Assembly (NCBI RefSeq): GCF_014268935.2
Contig: NZ_JABWRJ020000001.1
Span: forward strand, 1,426,001-1,490,000
DNA: 64,000 bases
DNA from: Pseudomonas peradeniyensis
Lineage (GTDB): Bacteria > Pseudomonadota > Gammaproteobacteria > Pseudomonadales > Pseudomonadaceae
Direction of reading: 5' to 3'
A program made the translations under genes and the position numbers. Of this stretch, positions 1-9,208 are shown piece by piece; the stretch's first letter is position 1; each line of letters begins with the position of its first letter. Under the pieces are notes generated by a model. That model was not told the DNA's origin. It was given only the letters and a program-made list of their open reading frames with translations, and did no database searches.

Positions 1-1
1 C

Positions 2-631
2 AGCGTGCAGTACAACCCGGTGACCCTGCTGGTGGCCGGGGTGGCGATCGGCGCCGCGTTCATCATCCAGCTGTGGCTGGATTCGATGATCATCGGTGCG
101 ATGGTCGGCTTCCTGATCTTCTCGCTGTCGGGCATCGTGCGCTGGAAGGACACCGACAGCCTGTTCACCGAAGGCATGAAGATGATGGCGATGATCGGCT
201 TCATCATGATCGCCGCCTCCGGCTTTGCCGAAGTGATGAAGGCCACCGGCGAGGTGAAGAGCCTGGTGGAAGCCTCGGCCCAGTGGATCGACCACAGCAA
301 GGGCATTGGCGCGCTGCTGATGCTGCTGGTGGGGCTGCTGGTGACCATGGGCATCGGCTCGTCGTTCTCCACCGTGCCGATTCTGGCGGCGATCTTCGTG
401 CCGTTGTGCGTGCAGCTGGGCTTCGACCCGCTGGCCACCGTGTGCATCGTCGGTACCGCGGGCGCCTTGGGCGATGCCGGTTCGCCGGCGTCGGACTCGA
501 CCCTGGGGCCGACCTCGGGGCTGAACGTGGACGGGCAGCACCATCACATCTGGGATACCGTGGTGCCGACGTTCATCCACTACAACCTGCCGCTGCTGGC
601 GTTTGGCTGGTTGGCGGCGATGACGCTCTGA
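2..631 (+). CDS. Na+/H+ antiporter family membrane protein (3' part)
   Basis: This reading frame is open from the first bases of the window, so only the C-terminal part of about 209 residues is present. It is very hydrophobic, with at least five membrane segments, and has the glycine/serine-rich stretch [16 protein letters not shown] and the motif [14 protein letters not shown]. These are typical of the NhaC/YuiF-like Na+/H+ antiporter group in the ion transporter superfamily, so the inferred role is inner-membrane cation/proton or organic acid exchange. A REP palindrome follows the stop. The substrate cannot be deduced, and the start lies outside the window. Confidence 0.7.
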   Translation, partial: SVQYNPVTLLVAGVAIGAAFIIQLWLDSMIIGAMVGFLIFSLSGIVRWKDTDSLFTEGMKMMAMIGFIMIAASGFAEVMKATGEVKSLVEASAQWIDHSKGIGALLMLLVGLLVTMGIGSSFSTVPILAAIFVPLCVQLGFDPLATVCIVGTAGALGDAGSPASDSTLGPTSGLNVDGQHHHIWDTVVPTFIHYNLPLLAFGWLAAMTL

Positions 632-658
632 CCCGTTGTCACGCCGCACGCTGTCTTT

Positions 659-707
659 GTAGGAGCGGCCTTGCGTCGCGAAAGGGTCGCAAGGCCGCTC
701 CCACAGG
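659..707. repeat. REP palindrome
   Basis: An imperfect inverted repeat (GTAGGAGCGGCCTTGCG ... CGCAAGGCCGCTCCCAC) lies between two convergent genes. It belongs to the GGAGCGGCCTTG family seen again near 55.0-55.1 kb. It could also act as a bidirectional terminator or mRNA stabiliser. Confidence 0.85.
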
Positions 708-727
708 GTGAGTAGTGGTGCGTGCAG

Positions 728-1729
728 TCAGCCGCGGGTCGGCGCGGGGACGATGCGGTTGAGGACGGTGCTGCCGTCCTTGCTGCGGGTCAGGTACACC
801 GGCAGCACCTTGGGCAGGGTGTCGACCAGGCGTGCGACCTCGCTTGTGCTGTAGACGCCGCTGATGCGGATGCTGGCGGTGCTGTCGTCGGCCACCATGA
901 GCGGTTTGTCCAGATAGCGGTTGATCACCGGCAGGGCCTGGCCGAGGCTGAGGTTGTCCAGCACCAGCTTGCCGCTGCGCCAGGCCAGGCTGTTGGCGTA
1001 ATCGTCGCTCTGGTTCAACTCCGGTTCGAAATCACCCTTGTGGTAACTGGCCTGCATGCCCGGGCCAAGGCGGTAGCCGCCAGCGTTGCCGCCGGCGCTG
1101 ACCAGCACCGAGCCTTCCACCAGCGTCACCTTTACCTGGTCCTGGTACTTCCACACGTTGAACTGGGTGCCGGTAACCCGGGTCTGGCCGTTGGCGGCGT
1201 GGACGATGAACGGGTGGTTGCTGTCGTGGGTGACCTTGAAGAACGCCTCGCCCTTGACCAGGGTGACCTTGCGCTCGTCCTTGTAGTTGAGGAAGCGCAG
1301 TTCGCTATGCAGGTTCAGCTCGACACTGCTGCCGTCGCTCAGGCGCACCTGACGCAGGTGGTCGGTGGCTTCGAAGTGCTGGTAGCCGTTGGGCAGCCAA
1401 CCTTGCTCCCAGCCGACCCAGCCGGCCAGGGGCAGGGCGAGCAGGGCGATGGCCGCAGCCGAAGCGAACGGGCGCCAGTGACGGGTCGACGGCGCTTGCC
1501 GGGTGGGCAGCGGGATTACCTGGGCGCTGCGCGGCAACAGGTCGGCGGTGTCCCAGATTTCCAGCATCGCCTGGTACTCCTCGGCGTGCCGTGGGTCGCT
1601 CGCCAACCATTGGCCGAACGCCTCGCGCTCACCCGCCGTGCAATCGTCGGCGTGCAGGCGCATGCACCAATGCGCGGCGGCATCGGTAATGGCATCTTCT
1701 TCGCTTGGAATGTGGCGGTCCTGGTTCAT
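728..1729 (-). CDS. FecR-type anti-sigma / sigma regulator, orphan
   Basis: 333 residues. Residues 10-65 form the cytoplasmic FecR N-terminal domain (DUF4880-like, with AAHWCMRLHA and FGQWLASDPRHAEEY). One membrane segment lies near residues 90-115, followed by a periplasmic FecR domain (about 120-215) and a C-terminal STN-like part. FecR proteins relay a TonB-receptor signal across the inner membrane to an ECF sigma factor. The start is supported by GGGAG just upstream. Unusually, neither an ECF sigma gene nor a TonB-dependent receptor adjoins it in the window. A Fur-box-like sequence lies about 60-75 bases upstream. Confidence 0.88.
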   Translation of the reverse strand: MNQDRHIPSEEDAITDAAAHWCMRLHADDCTAGEREAFGQWLASDPRHAEEYQAMLEIWDTADLLPRSAQVIPLPTRQAPSTRHWRPFASAAAIALLALPLAGWVGWEQGWLPNGYQHFEATDHLRQVRLSDGSSVELNLHSELRFLNYKDERKVTLVKGEAFFKVTHDSNHPFIVHAANGQTRVTGTQFNVWKYQDQVKVTLVEGSVLVSAGGNAGGYRLGPGMQASYHKGDFEPELNQSDDYANSLAWRSGKLVLDNLSLGQALPVINRYLDKPLMVADDSTASIRISGVYSTSEVARLVDTLPKVLPVYLTRSKDGSTVLNRIVPAPTRG

Positions 1730-1787
1730 TGCGGCTCCCGGTTTTGCGGCATTCTACCCCCGGGCGGGTGCTTCCGAGAACGAGTTA

Positions 1788-1806
1788 ATGGCGAATGACT
1801 ATCAAT
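1788..1806 (-). promoter_or_regulatory. Possible Fur box upstream of fecR-like gene
   Basis: On the minus strand the sequence GATAGTCATTCGC matches 10 of 13 positions of the Fur consensus core GATAATCATTATC. It lies upstream of the FecR-type gene, where iron control would be expected. It is a single weak match made by eye. Confidence 0.3.
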
Positions 1807-1910
1807 TGTGCAGTTTTTCGTCGTATCTGAGGTTGGGTTTCATCTGCGACAGGGTGATTTGCCGGTTTGCGTGGGACATCGCCCGGCGCATGGCACCGGC
1901 TGGGCCGGTG

Positions 1911-1974
1911 TTCGCGGGGCAAGCCCGCTCCTACAGGGGGGCTGCGTGGGAGCGGGCTTGCCCCGCGATGAGGC
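1911..1974. repeat. REP pair (GGGAGCGGGCTTGCCCCGCG family)
   Basis: Two inverted copies of the GGAGCGGGCTTGCCCCGCGA unit are separated by a short spacer, forming a typical Pseudomonas REP doublet. It sits between the fecR-like gene and the DUF3077 gene. Confidence 0.9.
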
Positions 1975-1977
1975 CCT

Positions 1978-2295
1978 TCAGACGGTACGCAGGCGCGCCT
2001 TTTCCACCTGCTGCATTTCCACGCCATCGAGCAACGCCTCGACCACCGCCTTGGCCGCGTCCAGTCCGTGATCGTTGCCCAGCAGCAGGTCGTGGCAGGT
2101 GCCGGTTGCCAGTTCCATGGCCTTGAGGTTGGTGGCGAATGCGCCTTTGAGCAAAGTGGACAGGTGCACCAGCGCATCCTCGAAGTCCACGCCTTCGCGC
2201 ACGGCGAACAGGGAAGGGTGGCTGCATTCGCAGTTGCCAAAGCTGGAGTGCGCCGTGGTGGCGCGGGACGGAGGATCAGGTAAGCCTTTTGTCAT
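1978..2295 (-). CDS. DUF3077-type small protein
   Basis: 105 residues starting MTKGLPDPPS. The start is chosen because AAGGAG lies 6-7 bases upstream of this ATG; upstream in-frame codons lack a ribosome site. The body (SLFAVREGVDFEDALVHLSTLLKGA ... CHDLLLGNDHGLDAAKAVVEALLDGVE) resembles the Pseudomonas-restricted DUF3077 family. Members are short cytoplasmic proteins of unknown function, often found in many copies per genome. No catalytic motif or membrane segment is visible. Confidence 0.7.
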   Translation of the reverse strand: MTKGLPDPPSRATTAHSSFGNCECSHPSLFAVREGVDFEDALVHLSTLLKGAFATNLKAMELATGTCHDLLLGNDHGLDAAKAVVEALLDGVEMQQVEKARLRTV

Positions 2296-2446
2296 TGTGT
2301 CGCTCCTTGATTCAATGGAGCCGCCACTCGACGTGACCAAACGAATGGGTGGCGACTGTACGCGGGTTGGTCAACCGGGAATCAAGGAAACCGGCGCGCA
2401 CGGAGGCGCCCCACGCACAGCCGCCATAGAACGAGACAGCCGGGCA

Positions 2447-2483
2447 CAAAAAAAGCGCCAACTGAATCGCAGAGCGGGCGCTT
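2447..2483 (-). terminator. Rho-independent terminator of the candidate small RNA
   Basis: A seven-base-pair stem (AAGCGCC with GGCGCTT) encloses a loop of 17 bases and is followed on the minus strand by an uninterrupted T run. Confidence 0.65.
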
Positions 2484-2565
2484 GTGCGCCTTGATGTTCG
2501 CGGGTGACCAAACCCGGCTGCTGGACTTACAGCAACGCGCCAAGGTTACCGGGCTCGGATAACCG
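2447..2565 (-). ncRNA. Candidate structured small RNA
   Basis: Read on the minus strand, this intergenic stretch forms two tight hairpins and then a terminator. The hairpins are TGCTG-loop-CAGCA at 2519-2534 and CGGGT-loop-ACCCG at 2501-2516. The terminator stem AAGCGCC/GGCGCTT pairs 2477-2483 with 2453-2459 and is followed by seven or eight T residues. A possible -10 (TTATCC) lies near 2562. No protein gene on this strand would need the terminator. Size and layout resemble Pseudomonas small RNAs such as P16/RgsA, but I cannot confirm the family. Confidence 0.5.
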
Positions 2566-2628
2566 TTTCAAGGCGCGTTCATGTACGGATACACTTCGCG
2601 CACTTCAACCCACACAAGGATGTGCATG

Positions 2629-3261
2629 ATGCCCGAACCCTCCAACCTGCTCGCCTTCGCCCTGATCAGCCTGGGCATGGTGCTGACCCCCGGGCCCAAC
2701 ATGATCTACCTGATCTCCCGCTCCATCTGCCAGGGGCGCGGCGCCGGCTTGATCTCGTTGGGTGGCGTGGCGCTGGGCTTCGTCTTCTACATGCTCTGCG
2801 CCGCGCTGGGCATCACCGCGCTGGTCATGGCCGTGCCGTTCGCCTATGACGCCCTGCGCATCGGTGGCGCGTTGTACCTGCTGTACCTGGCCTGGCAGGC
2901 GCTGCGCCCGGGTGGGCGTTCGCCGTTCCAGGTCCGCGACCTGCCGGCCGACAGCCCGCGGCGGCTGTTCATGATGGGGTTTCTGACCAATCTGCTGAAC
3001 CCGAAGATCGCGGTCATGTACCTGTCGCTGATGCCGCAGTTCATCGAGCCCGGCCACGGCAGCGTGCTGGCGCAGTCGCTGGTGCTGGGCAGCACGCAGA
3101 TCGCGATCAGCGTCACGGTCAACGCGCTCATCGCGGTGATGGCCGGTTCCATCGCCGTGTTCCTGGCCGGCAGGCCGGTGTGGCAGCAGGTCCAGCGCTG
3201 GCTGATGGGCACGGTGTTGGCGGCGCTGGCGCTGCGCATGCTGGCCGAAGGGCGCCGCTGA
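2629..3261 (+). CDS. LysE/RhtB family amino acid exporter
   Basis: About 210 residues with six predicted membrane segments. It has the family N-terminus LLAFALISLGMVLTPGPNMIYLISRS and the mid-protein motif MGFLTNLLNPKIAVMYLSLMPQF, both diagnostic of LysE/RhtB exporters, which move amino acids or homoserine lactones out of the cytoplasm. AAGGA at 2616-2620 fits a start at 2629 or at the adjacent ATG at 2626. The gene stands alone, downstream of the candidate small RNA on the other strand. The substrate is unknown. Confidence 0.88.
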   Translation: MPEPSNLLAFALISLGMVLTPGPNMIYLISRSICQGRGAGLISLGGVALGFVFYMLCAALGITALVMAVPFAYDALRIGGALYLLYLAWQALRPGGRSPFQVRDLPADSPRRLFMMGFLTNLLNPKIAVMYLSLMPQFIEPGHGSVLAQSLVLGSTQIAISVTVNALIAVMAGSIAVFLAGRPVWQQVQRWLMGTVLAALALRMLAEGRR

Positions 3262-3348
3262 TCGTCGGCGCAAAACCGATGGAACGTTTTGCCACTGGGC
3301 GATTTCTTACCCTCAGAGGAAAGAAAACGTGCCCGGGAATACCGAGAC

Positions 3349-5523
3349 ATGAAAGCGCGCCAGGAGAGCAAGACGGTCAACCTGAAAACACTGCCGAGTT
3401 TCCTGGGCGGCGGTGGCGAAGTCAGCTGCCTGCTGCAGGCGATGGACTGGCGACAATCCCCGCTCGGCTCACCGGACGGCTGGTCGCCGGTGCTGCAGTC
3501 GGTGGTGGCCATGCTGCTGCCGGCACAGGCGCAGATCGTGTTGTTCTGGGGGCCGCAGTACATCGCGTTGTACAACGATGCCTACTGGCCGACCATCGGT
3601 AGCAAGCACCCCGGGGCGCTGGGCCGGCCTGGCCAGGAGCACTGGAGCGAACTGTGGGACGACCTCGAGCCGCTGCTGCGTGGGGTGCGTGAGACCGGGG
3701 TGACCTTCTCGGCCCGCGACCGGCCGTTCTACATCGAGCGGCATGGCCCGGGCGAAACCGCCTATTTCGATGTCTCCTATTCCGCCGTGCGCGAGGCCGA
3801 CGGTGGCGTGGGCGGCGTGCTGTGCATCGTCACTGACACCACCGAGCGGGTGCGTTTCCAGCAACGCCAGGCGTTTCTCCAGGAGTTGCGCCAGGCCTTG
3901 CCGGGCCTGGGCGAGGCCGAGCGCATCGAGGCCCATGCGGTGCGCCGCCTGGGGGAGGAACTGGGCGCGGCGCGGGTCTGCTTCGGCGAGGATCTGGGCG
4001 ATGGCCGGCGTTATCGGGTCGCTCAGGAGTGGGCCGCCGAAGTACCGTCAATGGTCGGCTTCAACCAGTACTCGGCCCTGGACCCGGCGCTGCGCGAGGC
4101 GCTGCTGGCCGGCCAGGCGGTACAGCGCAACTATGAGGCGAGCAAGGGCGCGCCGGCCCGGTTCAAGGGCCTGTGCGCCACGCTGCACGTTCCGGTGCTG
4201 CGCGCCGAACGCCTGGAGGCGATGCTCGCGGTGCATTTCCATACCCCCCATTCCTGGGCCGACAGCGAGTGCCTGCTGGTGGAGGAGGCTGCCCGGCAGG
4301 TCTGGGCGGCGGTTACCCACGCCCGTGCCGAGCGCGCCCTGCATGTGCTCAACGAAAACCTGGAAGAGCGGGTAGCCAACATGCTCGCCCAGCGCGAGGC
4401 TTCACTGGTGCAACTGCACGAAGCGCGCAAGATGGAGATGATCGGCCAGCTTACCGGCGGCATCGCCCATGACCTCAACAACATGCTGACGCCGATCATC
4501 GCTTCCCTGGAGCTGCTGCGCCGCCATCCCCAGCCGGAACGCGCCGAGCGCCTGATCGACGGCGGCCTGCAGGCGGCCGAGCGGGCGCGCAACCTGGTCG
4601 GCCGCCTGCTCAGCTTCGCCCGGCGCCAGACCCTCAAGCCCACCACGGTGTCGCTGGCGGTACTGGTGGGGGAGATGCGCGAACTGATCGTCCGCTCGCT
4701 GGGGCCAACCATTGCCATCGAGGTCAGTGTCGAGGCGGCGTTGCCTGGGGTGCTGGTGGATCCGCATCAGTTGGAACTGGCGTTGCTCAACCTGGTGGTC
4801 AATGCCCGCGATGCCATGGGCGAGGGCGGGAAACTGACCATTCGCGCAGGTCTCGACGGCGATGGCGCGCCCCGACCGCCTGGTTTGCAGGCAGTGCCGC
4901 AAGTGTGGCTGCGGGTTGCCGACAACGGCTGTGGCATGAACGAAGACGTGCTGGCGCATTGTATCGAGCCGTTCTACTCGACCAAGGGCGTGGGCCGCGG
5001 TACCGGGTTGGGCCTGCCGATGGTGCAGGGCCTGGCGTTGCAGTCCGGTGGCGGTTTCGGTATTCGCTCGCGGGTGGGCGAAGGCACCGAAGCGACCTTA
5101 TGGCTGCCGGCCAGCGAACATGAGGTGGTTGCAGAAACGGTCGAACCGCTCGAGGTTCCTCGGGCGCAGCGCCAGACCCGCGTGCTCCTGGTGGACGATG
5201 AGCCACTGGTGCGCCAGGCCACGCTCCTGCAACTGCGCGCCCTGGGGTACGAGGTGACCGAGGCCGAAGGGCCGGCCCAGGCACTGGCGTTGCTGGACAA
5301 GGGCCTGCTGCCCGATGTGCTGATGACCGACCATGTCATGGCCGAGACCACCGGGGTGCGCTTCGCCCAGCAGGTGCGCGAGCGGCTGGCGCAACTGCCG
5401 GTACTGATCATCACCGGCTACGCCAACCTCACGCCCCGTGAGCTGCATGGCTTCGAAGTGCTGCGCAAGCCGTTTCGCCAGGACGAGCTGGGGCAGAGCC
5501 TGGCGCGGCTGCTCAAGTCCTAG
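3349..5523 (+). CDS. Soluble hybrid histidine kinase (PAS-GAF-HisKA-HATPase-REC)
   Basis: 724 residues with no membrane segment. Residues 20-165 form a PAS-like fold (SPLGSPDGWSPVLQSVV, ALYNDAYWPTIG) and 180-330 a GAF-like region. The kinase core has H-box GGIAHDLNN (about 378), N-box NLVVNARDAM, G-boxes DNGCGMN and GTGLGLPM. The receiver (about 610-724) has DDE, phospho-acceptor aspartate in VLMTDHVM and lysine in LRKPF. The ATG at 3349 was chosen over an upstream TTG at 3289 for lack of a ribosome site there. Its 3' end overlaps by 11 bases the end of a convergent paralogue. No output domain is attached, and the signal is unknown. Confidence 0.9.
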   Translation: MKARQESKTVNLKTLPSFLGGGGEVSCLLQAMDWRQSPLGSPDGWSPVLQSVVAMLLPAQAQIVLFWGPQYIALYNDAYWPTIGSKHPGALGRPGQEHWSELWDDLEPLLRGVRETGVTFSARDRPFYIERHGPGETAYFDVSYSAVREADGGVGGVLCIVTDTTERVRFQQRQAFLQELRQALPGLGEAERIEAHAVRRLGEELGAARVCFGEDLGDGRRYRVAQEWAAEVPSMVGFNQYSALDPALREALLAGQAVQRNYEASKGAPARFKGLCATLHVPVLRAERLEAMLAVHFHTPHSWADSECLLVEEAARQVWAAVTHARAERALHVLNENLEERVANMLAQREASLVQLHEARKMEMIGQLTGGIAHDLNNMLTPIIASLELLRRHPQPERAERLIDGGLQAAERARNLVGRLLSFARRQTLKPTTVSLAVLVGEMRELIVRSLGPTIAIEVSVEAALPGVLVDPHQLELALLNLVVNARDAMGEGGKLTIRAGLDGDGAPRPPGLQAVPQVWLRVADNGCGMNEDVLAHCIEPFYSTKGVGRGTGLGLPMVQGLALQSGGGFGIRSRVGEGTEATLWLPASEHEVVAETVEPLEVPRAQRQTRVLLVDDEPLVRQATLLQLRALGYEVTEAEGPAQALALLDKGLLPDVLMTDHVMAETTGVRFAQQVRERLAQLPVLIITGYANLTPRELHGFEVLRKPFRQDELGQSLARLLKS

Positions 5524-7693
5524 CCAATACCACAGCGAGCATCTGGCACACCTGCTCGGCGGAATAGGGCTTGGCCAGGAAGGCGAAACCCTGGTGGCCC
5601 CCTTCGGCGATCGCTTCGCTGTAGCCGGAGGTGAGGATCACCGGCAGCTGCGGCTGGCTGCGACGCAGCTCCCTGGCCAGGGCCAGGCCGCCCATGCCTG
5701 GCATCACCACGTCGGAAAACACGGCGTCGAACCCGCCCCGTGCCGACGCTATCTGGACCAGGGCGTCCTCGGCCGAGGTCGCCCAACTGATCTGGTAACC
5801 ATGGTCGCGCAGGATCTGCGCGGTGAAGCTGCCGACATCCGGATTGTCCTCCACCACCAGGATGTGCTTGCGCTGGCCATGGGGAACCAGCGGTACGGGG
5901 ACCTCGGGCGTTTCACCGTCGGCCTGGGCCACCTGGGGCAGGTACAGGGTAAAGGTGGTGCCCTGGCCTTCGACGCTGACCACCTGCACATCGCCACCGG
6001 ACTGCTTGACGAAGCCGAACACCTGCGACAGGCCAAGCCCGGTGCCCTGGCCGGAGGCCTTGGTGGTGAAGAACGGGTCGAAGATGCGTTCCAGCAAATG
6101 CGCGGCGATACCCACGCCGCTGTCGATGACCGAGATCGCCGCGAACGGCCCGTCCTGCGCTGCCTGGCCACGCAACGCCGGCAAATGCTGGTCGGCCTCC
6201 AGGCGCAGGCGCAGGGTGCCCGCGCCGGCCATGGCGTCGCGGCCATTGATCATCAGGTTGATCACCGCGGTTTCCAGCTGGCCGAGGTCGGCGTGCACAT
6301 GGCAGGGCCTGTCGGGCAGCTCCAGGCTGACCTGGATGCGTGCGCCGGTGGCGGTGTCGAGCATGTCGGCCATGGCTTCGAGCCTGGGGCCGGCCTCGAA
6401 CACCTGCGGGCTCAGGGCCTGGCGACGGGCGAAGGCGAGCAGTTGCCCGGTGAGCTTGGCGCCGCGGTCGACGGTATCGGACACGGTCTTGAAGTAGCGA
6501 CTGCGGCGGCTATCGTCGAGGTCAGGGCGCTGCAGAAAGTGAATGGAGGAGCGGATGATGGTCAGCAGGTTGTTGAAGTCGTGGGCCACGCCGCCGGTCA
6601 GCTGGCCGATGGCCTCGAGCTTCTGGGTCTGGCGCAGCACGGCCTCGGTATGCAGGAGCTGGCCGGTGCGCTCCTCCACGCGCTGCTCGAGGGTGGCGTT
6701 GAGCGCTTCGAGGGCGGTCAGCGCCTCGCGCACCTCGGCGTTGGCCTGGACCCGCTGGATATGCGCCCAGCAGCGCCCGGTCACCTCGTTGAGCAGGGTC
6801 TGTTCATAGCGGGTCCAGGTCCTGGGCAGCTTGTCGTGGATGGCCATCAGCGCGGTCAGGCGGCCTTCCTTGATCAGCGGCATGCAGACGGTCGCGGTAA
6901 TGCCGATGGCCTGGAAGGTCGCGGCTTCGCGGGCCGGTAACTGTGCAAGGTTGTCGTCGATCACCAACGCCAGCCCGGCGCGCAGGCGGCTGACGGCCAG
7001 CTCGCCGAAGTCGGCCAGGCGGTACTGGCCGAGCAGGCGCGGCGAGCCTGGCGCAACCCAGTCGCCGCAGATGGTGAAACCGTCCTCGTCGGGGTCCATC
7101 ACGGCATAGGCGCAGCTCGACAGGTGCAGGTGTTCGCCCAGCAGGCGCGTGGTGGTGGCCATGATCCGCTCCGGGTCGGTGGCGTTGGCCGCCGCCCGGC
7201 TGAGGGTGTCGAGAAAGTTCAGGCGCTGGTTGGCCACCACGCTGGCGGTGGTCTCGGTAACCGTATCGATCATCCCCACCACCTGGCCGTCGTGGTCGCG
7301 GATGGGGCTGTAGCAGAAGGTGAAGTAGGCGCGTTCCGGGCTGCCGTGACGCTCGATCATCAGCGGAAAATCCTCGATGTACACGGCTTCGCCGTCGAGC
7401 GCGCGCTGGGCCAGGTGGCGGATATCGCTCCAGGCTTCCTGCCAGACCGCGCTGAAAGGGCGGCCCAGGGCCGAGGGTTTGTTGCCGAGGATTTCGCTGA
7501 AGGCGTCGTTGTGCAGGGTGATCAGTTCGTCGCCCCAGAGCACGGCCTGGGGAAAGCGCGAGGCCAGGCACAGGGCAACCGTGGTCTTGAGCACATCGGG
7601 CCAGTTGGCAAGGGGGCCCAGGGTGGTCGACGACCAGTCGTGGTTGCGGATGCGTTCGGCCATGTGGCCGCCGCCGTCGAGCCATTTCGCCAT
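5513..7693 (-). CDS. Soluble hybrid histidine kinase, paralogue of the convergent gene
   Basis: 726 residues with the same order as its neighbour. An N-terminal PAS-like domain ([43 protein letters not shown]) is followed by GAF (about 175-320) and a kinase core with H-box [10 protein letters not shown]-box [10 protein letters not shown] and GTGLGLSQV. The C-terminal receiver has [12 protein letters not shown] and LAKPYS. No membrane segments are present. The shared N-terminus and order suggest an inverted duplication of an ancestral gene. Hybrid kinases of this kind usually pass phosphate to an Hpt protein or a diffusible regulator; neither is adjacent. Confidence 0.9.
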   Translation of the reverse strand: MAKWLDGGGHMAERIRNHDWSSTTLGPLANWPDVLKTTVALCLASRFPQAVLWGDELITLHNDAFSEILGNKPSALGRPFSAVWQEAWSDIRHLAQRALDGEAVYIEDFPLMIERHGSPERAYFTFCYSPIRDHDGQVVGMIDTVTETTASVVANQRLNFLDTLSRAAANATDPERIMATTTRLLGEHLHLSSCAYAVMDPDEDGFTICGDWVAPGSPRLLGQYRLADFGELAVSRLRAGLALVIDDNLAQLPAREAATFQAIGITATVCMPLIKEGRLTALMAIHDKLPRTWTRYEQTLLNEVTGRCWAHIQRVQANAEVREALTALEALNATLEQRVEERTGQLLHTEAVLRQTQKLEAIGQLTGGVAHDFNNLLTIIRSSIHFLQRPDLDDSRRSRYFKTVSDTVDRGAKLTGQLLAFARRQALSPQVFEAGPRLEAMADMLDTATGARIQVSLELPDRPCHVHADLGQLETAVINLMINGRDAMAGAGTLRLRLEADQHLPALRGQAAQDGPFAAISVIDSGVGIAAHLLERIFDPFFTTKASGQGTGLGLSQVFGFVKQSGGDVQVVSVEGQGTTFTLYLPQVAQADGETPEVPVPLVPHGQRKHILVVEDNPDVGSFTAQILRDHGYQISWATSAEDALVQIASARGGFDAVFSDVVMPGMGGLALARELRRSQPQLPVILTSGYSEAIAEGGHQGFAFLAKPYSAEQVCQMLAVVLART

Positions 7694-7800
7694 GAGCTGT
7701 GCGGATCCTTGTGCGTGAGAGCATCAGGGTGCACCGAGACGCGGCGCTTGGCGAGGGGTTTTGTGTCGTCTGTGGGGGACCCGTGATGGGCGCGCTGCGG

Positions 7801-8364
7801 TCAGCGGATGAAATGCACCTTGCCGGTATCGTCGTTGCCCATGTAGATCCCGTATACGCCGGCCTGGCGTTCGAGGATGTAGCGTTCGAGGATCTGCCGG
7901 ATCGCCGGATAGTAGATTTCGTCCCAGGGAATCTCGTCCGGCGCGAAGAAGCGATAGGCCAGGGTTTCCGGCCCGAACTGCCCCGTCTCCTCGGTGGCGA
8001 TGGCGCGAAAGACGATGTACACCTCGCTGATCCTGGGCACGCTGAAGATCGAGTAGGGCGAGACGATCTCGGCGCGCACGCCGCTCTCTTCCCAGACCTC
8101 GCGCAGGGCCGCCTGCTCGGTGGTCTCGCCGGCCTCCATGAACCCTGCCGGCAGGGTCCAGGTACCGGGGCGCGGCGGGATGGCGCGCTGGCACAGCAAG
8201 TATTTGCCGTCGCGCTCGATGATGCAGCCGGCGATGATCTTCGGGTTGACGTAGTGCACGTAGCCGCAGGCGCCGCAGTACAGGCGTTCGTGGCTGTCGC
8301 CGTTGGGGACGCCCCGGGCCAGTTCCGTGGTGCAGTGCGGGCAGTAGCGCGGGGCGGTGGGCAT
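7801..8364 (-). CDS. Nudix hydrolase with N-terminal zinc ribbon
   Basis: 187 residues. The N-terminus carries two CxxC knuckles (CPHC and CGAC), a probable zinc ribbon. The full Nudix box GFMEAGETTEQAALREVWEE begins near residue 70 and provides the Mg-binding glutamates. The family hydrolyses nucleoside diphosphates linked to other groups (NADH, ADP-ribose, FAD and others); the zinc ribbon resembles that of NudC-like pyrophosphatases. The ATG is two bases after the stop of the upstream GntR gene, so the two are translationally coupled. Confidence 0.88.
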   Translation of the reverse strand: MPTAPRYCPHCTTELARGVPNGDSHERLYCGACGYVHYVNPKIIAGCIIERDGKYLLCQRAIPPRPGTWTLPAGFMEAGETTEQAALREVWEESGVRAEIVSPYSIFSVPRISEVYIVFRAIATEETGQFGPETLAYRFFAPDEIPWDEIYYPAIRQILERYILERQAGVYGIYMGNDDTGKVHFIR

Positions 8365-8366
8365 GG

Positions 8367-9119
8367 TCAGCGGCCTATGCGAGGATCCTTGAGGGGCAGG
8401 GGGGCGACGATATCGCGGACCTTGGCGTTGTCGTCCTGCTTCTGGCGCAGGTAGTCCAGGGCCACCTTGGCGGCGGCGCGCACGTGGTCGACCGAGGCCT
8501 GGTGGGCGGCCTGTGGGTCGCCGCTCTTGATCGCCTCGACGATCTTTTCCATTTCGCGGTTGCTGGCGCCCCGGCGATTCTCCTGGGACACCGAGGTGGC
8601 GCGCAGGTAGCTGATGCGTGCCTGCAACTGGCGCAGCTGCTGGGCGGCGACCTGGTTGCCAGAGCCTTCGAGCAGCACGTCGTAGAAGCCCTGCACCGAA
8701 TCGAGCACCTGTTGCAGCTCGCCGTCTTCCAGCGCATCGCGGTTGACGTCCAGCGCGCGTTCCAGGGCGCGGATGTCCTTGGCCTTGGCGTTGAGGGTGA
8801 ACAGCTGCACGATCAGCCCTTCGAGCACGCAGCGCAGCTCGTAGATGTCGCGGGCGTCCTCCAGGGTGATGATGGCCACCCGCGGACCCTTGGCATCGGC
8901 GAACTCGACCAGCCCTTCGGACTCCAGGTGGCGCAGCGCCTCGCGCACCGAGGTGCGGCTGACGCCCAGGCGTTCGCAGAGGTCGCGCTCGACCAGGCGG
9001 TCGCCGGGCAGCAGGTGGAAGTTCATGATTGCGCCGCGCAGCTTGTCGAGCACGATTTCACGAAGGGTGACGGGGTTGCGGTTGACCTTGAAGCTGTCGT
9101 CGAGGGGCTGGCGTTTCAT
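8367..9119 (-). CDS. GntR family regulator, FadR/FCD subfamily
   Basis: 250 residues from MKRQPLDDSF. A winged helix-turn-helix at 20-85 (VLDKLRGAIMNFHLLPGDRLVERDLCERLGVSRTSVREALRHLE, quoted as landmarks L-P-G-D-R and S-R-T-S-V-R-E-A-L-R) precedes an all-helical FCD ligand domain with the usual acidic and histidine positions. FCD regulators generally repress nearby catabolic genes until a small carboxylate binds. It lies at the 3' end of the flavin monooxygenase cluster and is its likely regulator. TGGTATACCA-type palindromes upstream of three cluster transcripts fit the FCD operator style. Confidence 0.9.
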   Translation of the reverse strand: MKRQPLDDSFKVNRNPVTLREIVLDKLRGAIMNFHLLPGDRLVERDLCERLGVSRTSVREALRHLESEGLVEFADAKGPRVAIITLEDARDIYELRCVLEGLIVQLFTLNAKAKDIRALERALDVNRDALEDGELQQVLDSVQGFYDVLLEGSGNQVAAQQLRQLQARISYLRATSVSQENRRGASNREMEKIVEAIKSGDPQAAHQASVDHVRAAAKVALDYLRQKQDDNAKVRDIVAPLPLKDPRIGR

Positions 9120-9208
9120 CAGGGGCGCTCTTCTATGCGGCTGTTGCGCCAATATCGCGGAATGCCACGAACCCGGGCATTCCTTGCAGTGGTTCACACA
9201 GCCCGCTG

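Noticed and set aside
722-1798. Long plus-strand frame opposite the FecR-like gene
   Set aside because: It has no recognisable domain, a composition typical of antisense frames, and conflicts with a clear FecR protein with a proper ribosome site.
8367-9197. Upstream start for the GntR regulator (26 residues longer)
   Set aside because: The extension lacks a ribosome site and does not resemble the family; MKRQPLDD at 9119 fits better.
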